A stretch of 64,000 bases of DNA from Lachnospiraceae bacterium (GTDB lineage Bacteria; Bacillota; Clostridia; Lachnospirales; Lachnospiraceae), in NCBI GenBank assembly GCA_022845955.1, contig AP025576.1, positions 6,386,001 through 6,450,000 on the forward strand. The letters run 5' to 3'. Below the pieces are notes generated by a model. That model made no database searches, was not told the DNA's origin, and saw only the letters and a list, made by a program, of their open reading frames with translations. Position numbers and translations under genes: made by a program. Positions 7,124 to 16,324 of the stretch are shown here, piece after piece; positions within the stretch are counted from its first letter, which is position 1, and the number at the start of each line of letters is the position of its first letter.

Positions 7124-9412
7124 TTATACTCTGTTGTAATTGATAAGGCAGCCCTCCAAAATAATCCGGCGTTCTTCCTTTGTCAAATCACCTAATGTGA
7201 GGGTGAAAGGCTTCAGTCCGTCCGCTTTCACCGCATAAGCGGTAATGCTGCCCTGCTCTTCCTCCACTGCCTTCCGGATCCCGGGGATAAACAGATAATC
7301 CAGATTGGCGAAGGGCAGTTCCCCTTCTTCTATAAGGAAAGGAAGCATTCCCCAGTTGATCAGGTTGGAACGGTATCTCTTGGTGGCGTATTCATTGGCT
7401 ATATTAGCCCAGCCTCCCAGCACCTTCTGACAGCTCGCCGCCTGTTCTCTTGCGGAACCGTCTCCGGGCTTGACCGCAAAAATAGTGGAACCAAAACCGA
7501 TATTTCCTTCTCCCGCCTCCGGGAACTGCTTATGGATGGTTTCCATGACAGGAACCAGCTCGGGTTTTGCCTCTACAGGGCATCTGCCTTCCATCACTGC
7601 GGTCTGCGCTTTTTGGATTTCCTTTGCCCTTCCCACATAGGCGGGATCTTTTCTGGACAGGGTGAACTCCGCAAGCCCCAGGGGGTTGGAGCGGTAGGAG
7701 GAGGTTTCCCCGGAAGGGATCAGTTCGTCCGTTGTGGTGACCGGATCATGGATTTCGGATACCACCTGAAGCACCATATTCTCAGGAAGGCTGCACATTG
7801 CCGGCCAGTCTTTGATATTGGGACCGAAATGGATTTCCACCTCCGGATCGGCCACGCCCCTGGAATCGAATACACGGTTTTCATAAATCTTGGAATCAAA
7901 ATGATATTTATATTTTCCAAGCTCACCCTCAAATTCCGTAGCGGGCGTGAGGAAACCTTTATTGGCTGCCGTTGCAGCAATGGATCGGGCATCCATGAGG
8001 GCGACAGATGCAATCTGCCCGTTCTGGAGCTTGCTTCCTTCCCTGTTGGGGAAGTTCCTGGTGGAATGACGAATGCTGAAGCCGTTATTGGCAGGCGTAT
8101 CCCCTGCACCGAAGCAGGGACCGCAGAAGGCAGTCTTCATTACCGCGCCGGTTTCCAGAATTGCGGCCGCACAGCCGTTTTTAATAAGCTCCATATAGAC
8201 AGGCATGGAAGCCGGGTATACGCTCAGGGTGAATTCATCCGAACCGATGTATTGTCCCTTCAGGATATCCGCCGCCGCGCAGATATTCTCAAAACCGCCT
8301 CCCGCACAGCCTGCAATAATCCCCTGATCCACATAGAATTTTCCGTTTCTTACCTTATCCTTCAGGGAATATTCCACCGCGCCGTCAAGGCTTACCGCCG
8401 CCCGCTGCTCCACTTCATGGAGGATATCCTCCAGATTGGCATTCACTTCTTCAATAGTATACGTATTGCTGGGATGGAAAGGCATGGCGATCATAGGTTT
8501 TACCGCAGACAGATCCACGCAGATCATGCCGTCATAATACGCCGCCTCTCCGGGGGCAAGTTCCTTATATTCTTCTTTTCTTCCATGGATTTCGTAAAAT
8601 TTCCCGATAACCTTATCTGTTTTCCAGATGGAGGAAAGGCAGGTTGTCTCCGTGGTCATAACATCAATGCCGATACGGAAATCCGCACTTAATTTTTCAA
8701 CGCCGGGGCCTACGAATTCCATCACTTTATTTTTCACATACCCATTTTTGAAAACAGCCCCAATAATAGCCAGCGCAACGTCCTGGGGACCTACCCCCTT
8801 TACCGGCTCCCCGGTAAGATAAACGCCTATCACGCCGGGCATCTTGATATCATAGGTCTGGTTCAGAAGCTGTTTAACCAGCTCCGGCCCGCCTTCCCCC
8901 ATAGCCATAGTGCCCAGGGCGCCGTAGCGGGTATGAGAATCGGATCCAAGAATCATCCTGCCGCCGCCCGCCAGCATTTCCCTGGCAAACTGGTGGATAA
9001 CCGCCTGATGAGGGGGAACATAAACTCCGCCGTACTTCTTTGCGCAGGTAAGCCCGAACAGATGGTCGTCCTCATTGATGGTTCCGCCTACCGCACAAAG
9101 GGAATTGTGACAGTTGGTGAGTACATAGGGGATGGGGAACTTCGTCAGGCCGGAAGCCCTCGCCGTCTGAATAATCCCCACAAAAGTGATGTCATGGGAT
9201 GTGAGCTTGTCAAATTTAATTTTCAGGTTGTCCATGCTGCCGGAGGTATTGTGGCTCTCCAGAATCCCGTAGCTAATCGTTTCCTTTGCCGCCGCTTCCT
9301 TATCTATCTGCTTTCCGGTTTTTGCCGCAATAGCAGCAGCCGCTTCCTGATTATCAGGAATGATTTCCGTGCCGTTTACAAGATAGGCACCGCCTTCCAG
9401 TAATGTTACCAT
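7124..9412 (-). CDS. Aconitase-family hydratase
   Basis: Start 9412 (MVTLLEGGAYL) is favoured because GGAGGA lies just upstream. The product has 762 residues. Aconitase-superfamily features are: TNCHNSLCAVGG, RMILGSDSHTRYGALGTM (substrate motif), AGCAGGG and FCGPCFGAG (cysteines able to hold a [4Fe-4S] cluster), then HSTRNFPNREG (active-site Arg and Ser region). A C-terminal swivel domain follows. The enzyme would interconvert citrate and isocitrate or a related hydroxyacid pair. No citrate synthase or isocitrate dehydrogenase lies nearby, so the substrate is uncertain. Lachnospiraceae proteins of this type are often annotated only as hydratase. A good promoter is at 9477-9505. Confidence 0.85.
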   Translation of the reverse strand: MVTLLEGGAYLVNGTEIIPDNQEAAAAIAAKTGKQIDKEAAAKETISYGILESHNTSGSMDNLKIKFDKLTSHDITFVGIIQTARASGLTKFPIPYVLTNCHNSLCAVGGTINEDDHLFGLTCAKKYGGVYVPPHQAVIHQFAREMLAGGGRMILGSDSHTRYGALGTMAMGEGGPELVKQLLNQTYDIKMPGVIGVYLTGEPVKGVGPQDVALAIIGAVFKNGYVKNKVMEFVGPGVEKLSADFRIGIDVMTTETTCLSSIWKTDKVIGKFYEIHGRKEEYKELAPGEAAYYDGMICVDLSAVKPMIAMPFHPSNTYTIEEVNANLEDILHEVEQRAAVSLDGAVEYSLKDKVRNGKFYVDQGIIAGCAGGGFENICAAADILKGQYIGSDEFTLSVYPASMPVYMELIKNGCAAAILETGAVMKTAFCGPCFGAGDTPANNGFSIRHSTRNFPNREGSKLQNGQIASVALMDARSIAATAANKGFLTPATEFEGELGKYKYHFDSKIYENRVFDSRGVADPEVEIHFGPNIKDWPAMCSLPENMVLQVVSEIHDPVTTTDELIPSGETSSYRSNPLGLAEFTLSRKDPAYVGRAKEIQKAQTAVMEGRCPVEAKPELVPVMETIHKQFPEAGEGNIGFGSTIFAVKPGDGSAREQAASCQKVLGGWANIANEYATKRYRSNLINWGMLPFLIEEGELPFANLDYLFIPGIRKAVEEEQGSITAYAVKADGLKPFTLTLGDLTKEERRIILEGCLINYNRV

Positions 9413-9476
9413 GTGTTTCCTCCTTCTATTTATGTAATGCATCAATAAAACTTTCCTAGTTGGTTACTAATACTTT

Positions 9477-9505
9477 ATTATAGAGGAAACAGAAAAAGGA
9501 ATCAA
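9477..9505 (-). promoter_or_regulatory. Sigma-A promoter of the aconitase-family gene
   Basis: Minus strand TTGATT (9500-9505) and TATAAT (9477-9482) are 17 bases apart, about 65 bases upstream of the ATG at 9412. Confidence 0.75.
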
Positions 9506-9577
9506 TCTTAAATTACGGAAGGCAAAATAACGGCAAATGGCATATGTTAAATTATTGCTAAATTACACCCAGGATTC

Positions 9578-9606
9578 TTGATTCTTATCTCCCGGTCTGG
9601 TATTCT
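9578..9606 (+). promoter_or_regulatory. Candidate promoter for the CorC-type gene
   Basis: TTGATT (9578-9583) and TATTCT (9601-9606) are 17 bases apart. The stretch 9446-9782 otherwise holds the divergent aconitase promoter and a leader of about 170 bases. That leader has an isolated AAAGGAGG (9629-9636) in front of short frames at 9638 and 9649 that I do not accept as genes. Confidence 0.45.
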
Positions 9607-9782
9607 GTTTCATAAAAAATAACAGCAGAAAGGAGGAATGCATTATTATGGAAGAATCGGACGACGGCGACGGGAACCCTTCCCGCTTTCAATGCCCTGC
9701 GGTTATTCTGCTGGAATGAACAGAGATATCATTTTCCGGGTAACTGTCATAGGATTGAAAAAAGAAAGGATTTCATTTACAT

Positions 9783-11108
9783 ATGAATATTACTTTGCTC
9801 ATAATTGTATTTTGTATTATCATGTCTGCTTATTTCTCGGCAACGGAAACTGCATTTTCTTCTTTAAACCGTATCCGTATTAAGAATATGGCTGAAAAGG
9901 GAAACAAACGGGCCGCTTTGGTTTTGAAACTGTCGGCGGATTATGACAGGCTTCTGTCCACCATTCTCATCGGCAATAATATCGTGAATATCGCCTGCGC
10001 CTCTCTTGCCACACTTTTGTTTGTGCGTCTTTTGGGAGAAGATTTGGGCGCCAGTGTGTCCACTGCCGCCACCACCGTCATCGTCCTTATTTTCGGTGAA
10101 GTTTCTCCGAAAAGTATTGCAAAGGAAAGTCCCGAAAGCTTTGCCATGTTTTCCGCACCTATCCTGAATGTTATGGCGATACTCCTCACTCCCCTGAATT
10201 ATTTGTTCAAGCTTTGGAAGCGGGTGTTATCCAGGCTTTTCCGCACATCCTCCAGCCAGGCGATTACAGAAGAGGAACTGATAACCATTGTAGAGGAAGC
10301 GAGGCAGGGCGGCGGGATCGACGAACAGGAAGGGGATTTGCTGCGTAACGCCATTGAATTCAACGATTTAAAGGCAGCGGACATTCTCACGCCGAGAATT
10401 GATATCAAAGGGGTGAGCATGGATTCCTCCAAAGAAGAAATCGCTTCCGTCTTTGCAGCCACAGGTTATTCCAGGCTCCCGGTATATCATGATTCCATTG
10501 ATAACATTACCGGCATTCTGTATCACAAGGACTTTTATAACCAGATTTACGGAGCGGGAAAGAAAGCCGAATGCCCTGAAGCAAGCCGCGGAGTATTTGA
10601 CCCTCACGACAGCCGCCAACCTGACGCACAAGCGCGTACGGCTGGTTCGTTTCCCGCAGGAATAAAGGACGTAATACGTCCGGCCCTCTACATCACCAAG
10701 CACAGGAAGATCAGCCATTTGCTGCAGGAGCTGCAGGCTTCAAAGCTGCATATCGCCATTGTTATCGATGAATTCGGAGGAACCGTAGGGATTATTACCC
10801 TGGAGGATATCCTGGAAGAGCTGGTAGGTGAAATCTGGGATGAACATGATGAAATTATACAGTCCATACAGAAGCTTTCCGGCAATGAATTCGTTGTTAT
10901 GGGAAGCGCCAACGCGGATAAGCTTTTTGAGCAGCTGGGTATTGAAGAGGAAACGGAAAGTGTATCGGTTAACGGCTGGATAATGAATGAGCTTCGGAAA
11001 ATACCCGAAAAGGGGGATTCCTTCCGCTTCCATGACTGGCAGGTTACCGTCACGGAAATGGAGGAAAGGCGCGTGAAAACAGCGCGTCTCTTCCGCACTG
11101 CCGCCTGA
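9783..11108 (+). CDS. CNNM/CorC-HlyC family membrane transporter with CBS domains
   Basis: This 441-residue protein has an N-terminal DUF21 (CNNM) membrane domain starting MNITLLIIVFCIIMSAYFSA with TETAFSSLNRIRIKNMAEKG. A CBS pair follows (ADILTPRIDIKGVSMDS and SHLLQELQASKLHIAIVIDE). A C-terminal CorC/HlyC domain carries TLEDILEELVGEIWDE. Members export Mg2+ or Co2+ or take part in divalent-cation balance, and the older name hemolysin is misleading. Between the CBS motifs is a spacer of about 50 residues (265-315) that looks unusually polar and longer than usual. The gene stands alone between a promoter at 9578 and a bidirectional terminator at 11126. Confidence 0.9.
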   Translation: MNITLLIIVFCIIMSAYFSATETAFSSLNRIRIKNMAEKGNKRAALVLKLSADYDRLLSTILIGNNIVNIACASLATLLFVRLLGEDLGASVSTAATTVIVLIFGEVSPKSIAKESPESFAMFSAPILNVMAILLTPLNYLFKLWKRVLSRLFRTSSSQAITEEELITIVEEARQGGGIDEQEGDLLRNAIEFNDLKAADILTPRIDIKGVSMDSSKEEIASVFAATGYSRLPVYHDSIDNITGILYHKDFYNQIYGAGKKAECPEASRGVFDPHDSRQPDAQARTAGSFPAGIKDVIRPALYITKHRKISHLLQELQASKLHIAIVIDEFGGTVGIITLEDILEELVGEIWDEHDEIIQSIQKLSGNEFVVMGSANADKLFEQLGIEEETESVSVNGWIMNELRKIPEKGDSFRFHDWQVTVTEMEERRVKTARLFRTAA

Positions 11109-11125
11109 CGGGGATACCCGCCCAT

Positions 11126-11161
11126 AAAAATACCGCGCCGGAAAACCGGCACGGTATTTTT
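11126..11161. terminator. Bidirectional terminator between convergent genes
   Basis: ATACCGCGCCGG and CCGGCACGGTAT form a hairpin with an AAAA loop, flanked by five A on the left and TTTTT on the right. It can stop the CorC-type gene on plus and the NahK-like gene on minus. The single mismatch on plus becomes a G-U pair on minus. Confidence 0.85.
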
Positions 11162-11196
11162 CATCTATATCATTCCCCTAAAGGCAGCCTGCTGTT

Positions 11197-12312
11197 TTAT
11201 ATATACTTCTCTGCAATACTCATCATTTTGTCCCACTTGCTTTCCATATCCGCAACCAGCTTGAATTGTGTGCGTGCCCGATCCAGATTATGTTCGGGAC
11301 GATGGATTTTAAAATATACATCACCCTGGAGGTAATCCGCCAGGAAGCGCATTCCGCATTCCAGCGTCATCAACTTGGCCCCCATGGGAAGCATCCTGAT
11401 TTCCTGCTCCGTCAGGCTGCCCCCGCAGCCTTCCACATAACCCTTTGTATATATCTCAAACAGCTTTAAATCACAGCTGATCAGATCCAGGTTTTTCTCG
11501 TCCTCCGCTCCTGTGCTGGCTCCGAAACGAATGGAATCGCCGTAGTCATAGAGGGCGGAACCCGGCATAACCGTATCCAGGTCAATGACGCAGAGCCCTT
11601 TACCGGTTTTATTATCTATCATAATATTATTCAGCTTGGTGTCATTATGGGTCACACGCAGCGGAATCCTGTTTTTAGCCAGGGCATCACAGATAACATG
11701 GGTATCCGGCTCCCTGTCCAGCACAAAACGGATTTCCTTTTCCACTCCTGCCGCCCTTTTGAAGGTATCCGCTTCCACCGCTTTTCTGAAATCGGCAAAC
11801 CGTTTCACCGTATTGTGGAAATCAGGGATCGTCTCATGCAGGGTCGCTGCCGGATAATCCGCAAGCAGCTTCTGGAAATTGCCAAAAGAAAGAGCACTGT
11901 TATAGAAGTCCTCCGGCTTTTCCACGGTATCAAAGCTGGTGGCATCTTCAATAAAAATATACATCCTCCAGAAGTCCCCGTCCTCGTCCACCAGATAATT
12001 CTCTCCGTCCACGGTGCGGATAACATTCAGGGTTTCCCGATCCGGGTCGCCGCCGTTCCTGATGATTTTATTCCGGAGGAAAGAGGTGACATTCATGATG
12101 TTTTCCATCAGTTCCCTGGGTTTCTTAAAAATATCATCGTTCATGCGCTGCAGGATATAACGTCTGTGTTTCCCGCTTCCCAAATCACAGGTCAGACATA
12201 CGGTATCATTGATATGGCCGCTTCCGTAAGGAACCGCCTCCGTCAGGATTCCTTCCGTGCGGAACCTGGGAGCAATTTTTTCTTTTACCAAATTCATGTC
12301 CAAATTATCCAT
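11197..12312 (-). CDS. Phosphotransferase, N-acetylhexosamine 1-kinase (NahK)-like
   Basis: This 371-residue protein has the choline/aminoglycoside-kinase fold. An N-terminal YGSGHINDTVCL nucleotide loop is followed by RRYILQRMND. The catalytic HNDTKLNNIMID and metal site VIDLDTVMPGS lie near residue 220-250. NahK of bifidobacteria phosphorylates GlcNAc or GalNAc at C1 and shares the RVTHNDTKLNNI and DLDTVMPG motifs. This suggests hexosamine 1-phosphate formation after cleavage of host-glycan disaccharides. No phosphorylase partner is adjacent, so the substrate is inferred. A TATAAT -10 at 12376-12381 upstream is a possible promoter. SD before the ATG is weak. Confidence 0.72.
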   Translation of the reverse strand: MDNLDMNLVKEKIAPRFRTEGILTEAVPYGSGHINDTVCLTCDLGSGKHRRYILQRMNDDIFKKPRELMENIMNVTSFLRNKIIRNGGDPDRETLNVIRTVDGENYLVDEDGDFWRMYIFIEDATSFDTVEKPEDFYNSALSFGNFQKLLADYPAATLHETIPDFHNTVKRFADFRKAVEADTFKRAAGVEKEIRFVLDREPDTHVICDALAKNRIPLRVTHNDTKLNNIMIDNKTGKGLCVIDLDTVMPGSALYDYGDSIRFGASTGAEDEKNLDLISCDLKLFEIYTKGYVEGCGGSLTEQEIRMLPMGAKLMTLECGMRFLADYLQGDVYFKIHRPEHNLDRARTQFKLVADMESKWDKMMSIAEKYI

Positions 12313-12662
12313 TTTCCTACCTCACCTTATGTTTCTCAGCCGCAGTCCCGCCGGCTGTCCCCGTTTTGCAGTTTCATTATAACACTCTTGTACAAAAATT
12401 ATTTACACAATAATTTCGGTTTTTTATCCGATCATGGCATTTCTCGTCTTTTTTTACAATTTTTCAGGTAACATCACCATTTTTCTATTATGTATTTCTA
12501 TCCCAATCGGATTATTGGGCACAGCAAAAAGTCGGATTGCACAATTCCCTATTTATTTTTTGCACAATGCATCCAAATCTTTGTACTATTATAAAATTCT
12601 CAATAAAACGGAAGAAAAAAAGGTGATTTACTGCGTAAAATTTGTTACTATATATAATAGAA

Positions 12663-12705
12663 CTCAAACTACGCAGGTGCCAGATGGCCCTCTGCGTAGT
12701 TTGAG
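12663..12705. repeat. Perfect 14-bp-stem hairpin in the AraC leader
   Basis: CTCAAACTACGCAG (12663-12676) pairs perfectly with CTGCGTAGTTTGAG (12692-12705) around 15 bases. The left half and loop (CTCAAACTACGCAGGTGCCA then GATGGCC) resemble the outer ends of the 274-bp element at 53144 (ACTCAAACTTCGCAGGAGCA then AAATGGCC). It may therefore be a reduced relative. It lies between a TATAAT (12651-12656) and the AraC ATG. The rest of 12313-12790 is AT-rich with no coding potential seen. Confidence 0.6.
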
Positions 12706-12799
12706 AAACAGAAGATAAAGCCGGGATGCGGGAAATACATGCGGGAAGAATTCGGGAAGAAACCTGTTTTCCCTGCTCCGGAGCCGGAGGATGATACAA

Positions 12800-13723
12800 A
12801 TGGAGCCGAATACCGTCAATAACTACGAATCTGTAACCTTACATCAATCCCTTCTGATCAGCAAGCTCTTTACCGTCCATTATTTTGAATACATGAATGA
12901 TTTCTCATTTCCCGGGGAAGCCCATAATTTCTGGGAGTTCCTGTGTGTGGACAAGGGGGAAGTGGATGTGGTGGCAGGAAGCCGCACCCTTTCCCTGAAA
13001 AAGGACGAAATCATCTTCCATAAGCCGAATGAATTCCATACGGTGCGGTCCAACGGAAAAGTCGCGCCCAATGTGGTGGTGGTTTCCTTTGAGTGTACTT
13101 CTCCTTCCATGGATTTTTTCAAGGATCGGATCCTTACCATCGGGGAGGCGGAGCGGAGCCTGATTGCCCAGATCATAATGGAGGCCCGGCAGATGTTTTC
13201 CTGCCCTCTGGATGATCCGTATTTAAAAAAGATGGAACCGGCTGAAAATCCGCCCTTCGGCTGCAGCCAGATGATACAGCTCCATCTGGAACAGCTGCTG
13301 ATACAGCTGATCCGCCGCTACACCGCATCCCGTCAGGAACGCAGGCAGCCTTCCACCCTGAAGCAGAAATCCGATGTGGATTTATATGAACGGATTATGA
13401 CGTATCTGGAACAGAACCTGTATTCCCAGCTGACCATCGAACAGATCTGCAAAGACAATCTGGTGGGGCGGTCCCAGCTGCAGAAGCTGTTCCGGGAACG
13501 AAACGGCTGCGGCATCATCGATTATTTTTCCCATATGAAAATTGATGCGGCAAAGCAGCTCATCCGGAACCAGAGTCTGAACTTCACACAGATAGCCGAC
13601 ACCATGGGTTATACCTCAGTCCACTACTTTTCCAGGCAGTTTAAAAAGGTGACAGGAATGACGCCTTCGGAATATTCCTCTTCTATTAAGAAATTATCAG
13701 AAGAACCGCAGTTCAGGAAATAA
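12800..13723 (+). CDS. AraC family transcriptional regulator with cupin domain
   Basis: GGAGG at 12786-12790 is nine bases before ATG 12800. The ATG at 12791 touches the SD and is less likely, so the product is taken as 307 residues. An N-terminal cupin-like sensing domain (NFWEFLCVDKGEVDVV, GSRTLSLKKDEIIFHKPNEFH) precedes two HTH motifs. These are YSQLTIEQICKDNLVGRSQL and FTQIADTMGYTSVHYFSRQF, the second with the family ending KKVTGMTPSEYR-like. Such proteins usually activate sugar genes on binding a ligand. The neighbours are the divergent NahK-like kinase and a convergent polyphosphate kinase, so the kinase is a possible target. The stop codon sits in a hairpin. Confidence 0.9.
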   Translation: MEPNTVNNYESVTLHQSLLISKLFTVHYFEYMNDFSFPGEAHNFWEFLCVDKGEVDVVAGSRTLSLKKDEIIFHKPNEFHTVRSNGKVAPNVVVVSFECTSPSMDFFKDRILTIGEAERSLIAQIIMEARQMFSCPLDDPYLKKMEPAENPPFGCSQMIQLHLEQLLIQLIRRYTASRQERRQPSTLKQKSDVDLYERIMTYLEQNLYSQLTIEQICKDNLVGRSQLQKLFRERNGCGIIDYFSHMKIDAAKQLIRNQSLNFTQIADTMGYTSVHYFSRQFKKVTGMTPSEYSSSIKKLSEEPQFRK

Positions 13724-13736
13724 CCTGAACTGCGGT
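13705..13736. terminator. Hairpin spanning the AraC stop codon
   Basis: ACCGCAGTTCAGG (13705-13717) and CCTGAACTGCGGT (13724-13736) are perfectly complementary around AAATAA, which contains the stop codon TAA. It separates the convergent AraC and polyphosphate kinase genes. It lacks a good uridine run on plus. On minus TTCTTC follows. Immediately after it, 13741 begins a GTAACCGTCCAGAC repeat arm. Confidence 0.55.
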
Positions 13737-13777
13737 AAATGGTAACCGTCCAGACAGATCTTTGTGCCCTGCGGCTG

Positions 13778-15253
13778 CTATGATTCCCCCAGGATCTTTT
13801 CCAGTTCCCGGATCACAATCTTCAGCGCTTTGATTCTGGCATATTTTTTGTCCGTGGACTCCAGGATATGCCAGGGTGCATAAACCGTGCTGGTCTTTTG
13901 TATCATTTCGTTTACAGCCGCCTCATAGGAATCCCATTTTTCCCGGTTTCTCCAATCCTCATCGGTTATTTTCCACCGTTTTTCGGGTGTGTTCTGTCTC
14001 TCGTTAAAGCGTTCCAGCTGCGTATCCTTATCAATATGGACCCAGAATTTGATAACCACTGCGCCCCAGTCTACCAGCTCCTTTTCGAATTCATTGATTT
14101 CGTTATAGGCCCGCTGCCAGTCGTTGGTGCTGCAGAAGCCTTCAATGCGTTCCACCATGACTCTTCCGTACCAGGTGCGGTCGAAAATGGCAACATGGCC
14201 CGTCTTGGGCAGCCGGGTCCAGAAACGCCACAGATAGTGCCGCGCTTTTTCATGCGGTTCCGGGCTGGCGATGGGATGCACCTCAAAGCCTCTGGGATCC
14301 AGCGCTCCGGTGATCCGTTTTATATTGCCTCCTTTTCCGGCGGCATCCCAGCCTTCGTAGGCAATGATCAGAGGCACGCGTTTGCGGTAAAGCCGGTTGT
14401 GAAGCTCTCCCAGCCTTTTCTGAAGCTTTTCCAGCTCCTCCTGGTATTCCTCTTCCTCCATGGTTTTATCCAGGGGAATTTCCTCCAGCCGAGGCATTTT
14501 TTCCAGAGGGAAAGTGTTCTGCAGCAGAGGGACCGCCAGGCTCTTATTCTGCAGCGCCACCTCTATTCCCTGACACAGCATTTCCAATACCTGCAGCTGC
14601 GCCCATTTACGGGAATGGGCATCCACAATGTACCAGGGTGCGGTTGACACATTGGTATCATTCAGATACCGGTCAAATACCTTCATGCATTTGTCATAAT
14701 GCTTACTCTGCCAGCGGTCAGAATCGCTCACCCTCCAGCTGGTATCCTCGTTTGACAGAAGGCCGTCCAGACGTTTTTTCTGCTCTTTTTCTTCTATATG
14801 GAAGAAAAATTTCATCACCAGATAGCCGTTATCCGTCAGCTGCCTTTCAAAACGCTTCACGCTTTCAATACGGGAAGCATACCCCTTTTGATCCAGCTTA
14901 TCCCGCAGCACATCACCGGTGATTTCTTCCATCCAGCCGGAATCCAGAAACGTGAATTTCCCCGCTTCCGGCAGTCGTGCAAAATAGCGGTACAGGAAAG
15001 GCTTGCGCAGTTCCTCCTCCGTGGGGGCGGACATGGTCGCCACCTTGAAGAAACGGGGATCAATGTTACGGATAATTTTACCTATCGTACTTCCTTTTCC
15101 GGCGGCCCCCCAGCCTTCCATCAGGACCAGCACCGGAAGCCCCCTGTCCTTAATCTGCATCTGTAAGGCAAACAGGTGGTTCCTCGCATCCTCCAGCCGT
15201 CTGAGCAATTCCTCTTCCCGGGGTTTTTCCTGCTCCACATGATTTTTCAGCAT
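13778..15253 (-). CDS. pap: Two-domain polyphosphate kinase 2 family protein (polyphosphate:AMP phosphotransferase type)
   Basis: Start 15253 (MLKNHVEQEK) has GGAGG four bases upstream and gives 491 residues, the usual length of class II PPK2. There are two tandem PPK2 domains. The N-terminal one has Walker A MEGWGAAGKGSTIGK, and the C-terminal one YEGWDAAGKGGNIKR. The C-terminal domain keeps the Walker B FDRTWYGRVMVER, while the N-terminal equivalent is the degenerate LDSGWM. As in characterised PAP enzymes, the C-terminal half probably catalyses. The reaction is phosphorylation of AMP to ADP from polyphosphate in the cytoplasm. It is a single-gene unit. Confidence 0.85.
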   Translation of the reverse strand: MLKNHVEQEKPREEELLRRLEDARNHLFALQMQIKDRGLPVLVLMEGWGAAGKGSTIGKIIRNIDPRFFKVATMSAPTEEELRKPFLYRYFARLPEAGKFTFLDSGWMEEITGDVLRDKLDQKGYASRIESVKRFERQLTDNGYLVMKFFFHIEEKEQKKRLDGLLSNEDTSWRVSDSDRWQSKHYDKCMKVFDRYLNDTNVSTAPWYIVDAHSRKWAQLQVLEMLCQGIEVALQNKSLAVPLLQNTFPLEKMPRLEEIPLDKTMEEEEYQEELEKLQKRLGELHNRLYRKRVPLIIAYEGWDAAGKGGNIKRITGALDPRGFEVHPIASPEPHEKARHYLWRFWTRLPKTGHVAIFDRTWYGRVMVERIEGFCSTNDWQRAYNEINEFEKELVDWGAVVIKFWVHIDKDTQLERFNERQNTPEKRWKITDEDWRNREKWDSYEAAVNEMIQKTSTVYAPWHILESTDKKYARIKALKIVIRELEKILGES

Positions 15254-15461
15254 ACTGCCTCCTCCCTGATTCCCTGTACGGAAATCCTGCGGCTTTTGTT
15301 TATAGTTTTTGCCTGTTTTGGCGCCGCTATTCAAAGGTGGCCCTTTCTGACATGCCGGCGCTTTCTACCTTCAGTGTAGCATACGGTGGGTCTGGAAACA
15401 ATTCCCATTTCTGTCCGCCAGCCATGGAATGTTACTGTTCACGGCCGGCGGACATCGCGTC

Positions 15462-16208
15462 CTACTCCGGCCCGTTTTTCTCCAGTCTCATGCAGTAAAA
15501 GCAGTATACGCCCGTGTGTACGCCCCACAGAACGCACACCAGGACAATGGGAAAATTGCCGGTGCCGAACATTAATTTCCCCAGGAGGGCAACCGCTTCC
15601 ATAATAGGAAGCAGGGATTTCATGACCTGGAAGGTACCGTAGGCAGACTTGTAAACTATCATCCGTTCGGCTTCGTCACAGCTTTCCATCCATTTCTTAT
15701 TAAAATTAGTGTCGCCCACATCCCCTTCTTTTAAGGGATGGATTTTTTTAATCTGTTTTATCAGAAGCGCTTCCATAAGAAACACCACAGAACAGAACAC
15801 TAGAAACAGAACTACAGACACAAGCATATACGGATTCTTCTTATCCATGGCTAAACCGAACAGCAAAAACTGGATGACCATATTCATTTCATTGGCGGTC
15901 ATAGCGGCATTCTGATAATCGTTTGCCTGATCCTCGCCTTCGTAGGTTCCCAGCCTGATCTGTGCTCCCGCTTTCCGGTAATACACAAGGGCCACCGCAC
16001 CTAAAACCACAAAAAAGCCTGCCTGGTACCCTAATGCATACTGTAAATAGCCGTTATAAAAGAAACGCATGGCGTCTGCCGTATCCCCCTTGACGGCAAA
16101 AACAAGAAATGCTGCCGCGTAGCCGATAACTCCCCCTATAACCAGCCACAATGCCATTTTAGCAAGAATTCGTCCCATACTTTTAGGTTTGTTTTTATTG
16201 TCCTTCAT
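15462..16208 (-). CDS. DUF3169 family membrane protein
   Basis: Start 16208 (MKDNKNKPKSMG) follows GGGAGAGAACG and gives 248 residues. A basic N-terminus is followed by about six hydrophobic segments: WLVIGGVIGYAAAFLVFAV, GYQAGFFVVLGAVALVYY, IQFLLFGLAMD, YMLVSVVLFLVFCSVVFLME, a pair near LLPIMEAVALLGKLM, and PIVLVCVLWGVHTGVYCFYCM. DUF3169 proteins are uncharacterised and regularly sit after a small XRE regulator, as here. The pair probably forms one operon expressed from the promoter at 16605-16633. Function unknown. Confidence 0.82.
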   Translation of the reverse strand: MKDNKNKPKSMGRILAKMALWLVIGGVIGYAAAFLVFAVKGDTADAMRFFYNGYLQYALGYQAGFFVVLGAVALVYYRKAGAQIRLGTYEGEDQANDYQNAAMTANEMNMVIQFLLFGLAMDKKNPYMLVSVVLFLVFCSVVFLMEALLIKQIKKIHPLKEGDVGDTNFNKKWMESCDEAERMIVYKSAYGTFQVMKSLLPIMEAVALLGKLMFGTGNFPIVLVCVLWGVHTGVYCFYCMRLEKNGPE

Positions 16209-16324
16209 CGTTCTCTCCCATCCGCCGGTCACAGCCGGCCATCCGCTGCTATTGCATTATTGCTTTTTTCAGTCCTGAATCCCGGGCAGAACCGTAAATG
16301 CACGGACCTGCCGAACGGTTATCT

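Noticed and set aside
9638..9883. Short frame after AAAGGAGG in the CorC leader
   Set aside because: The ATG touches the SD, the product has no domain, and it overlaps the real gene out of frame. A 23-codon alternative at 9649 is too short to support.
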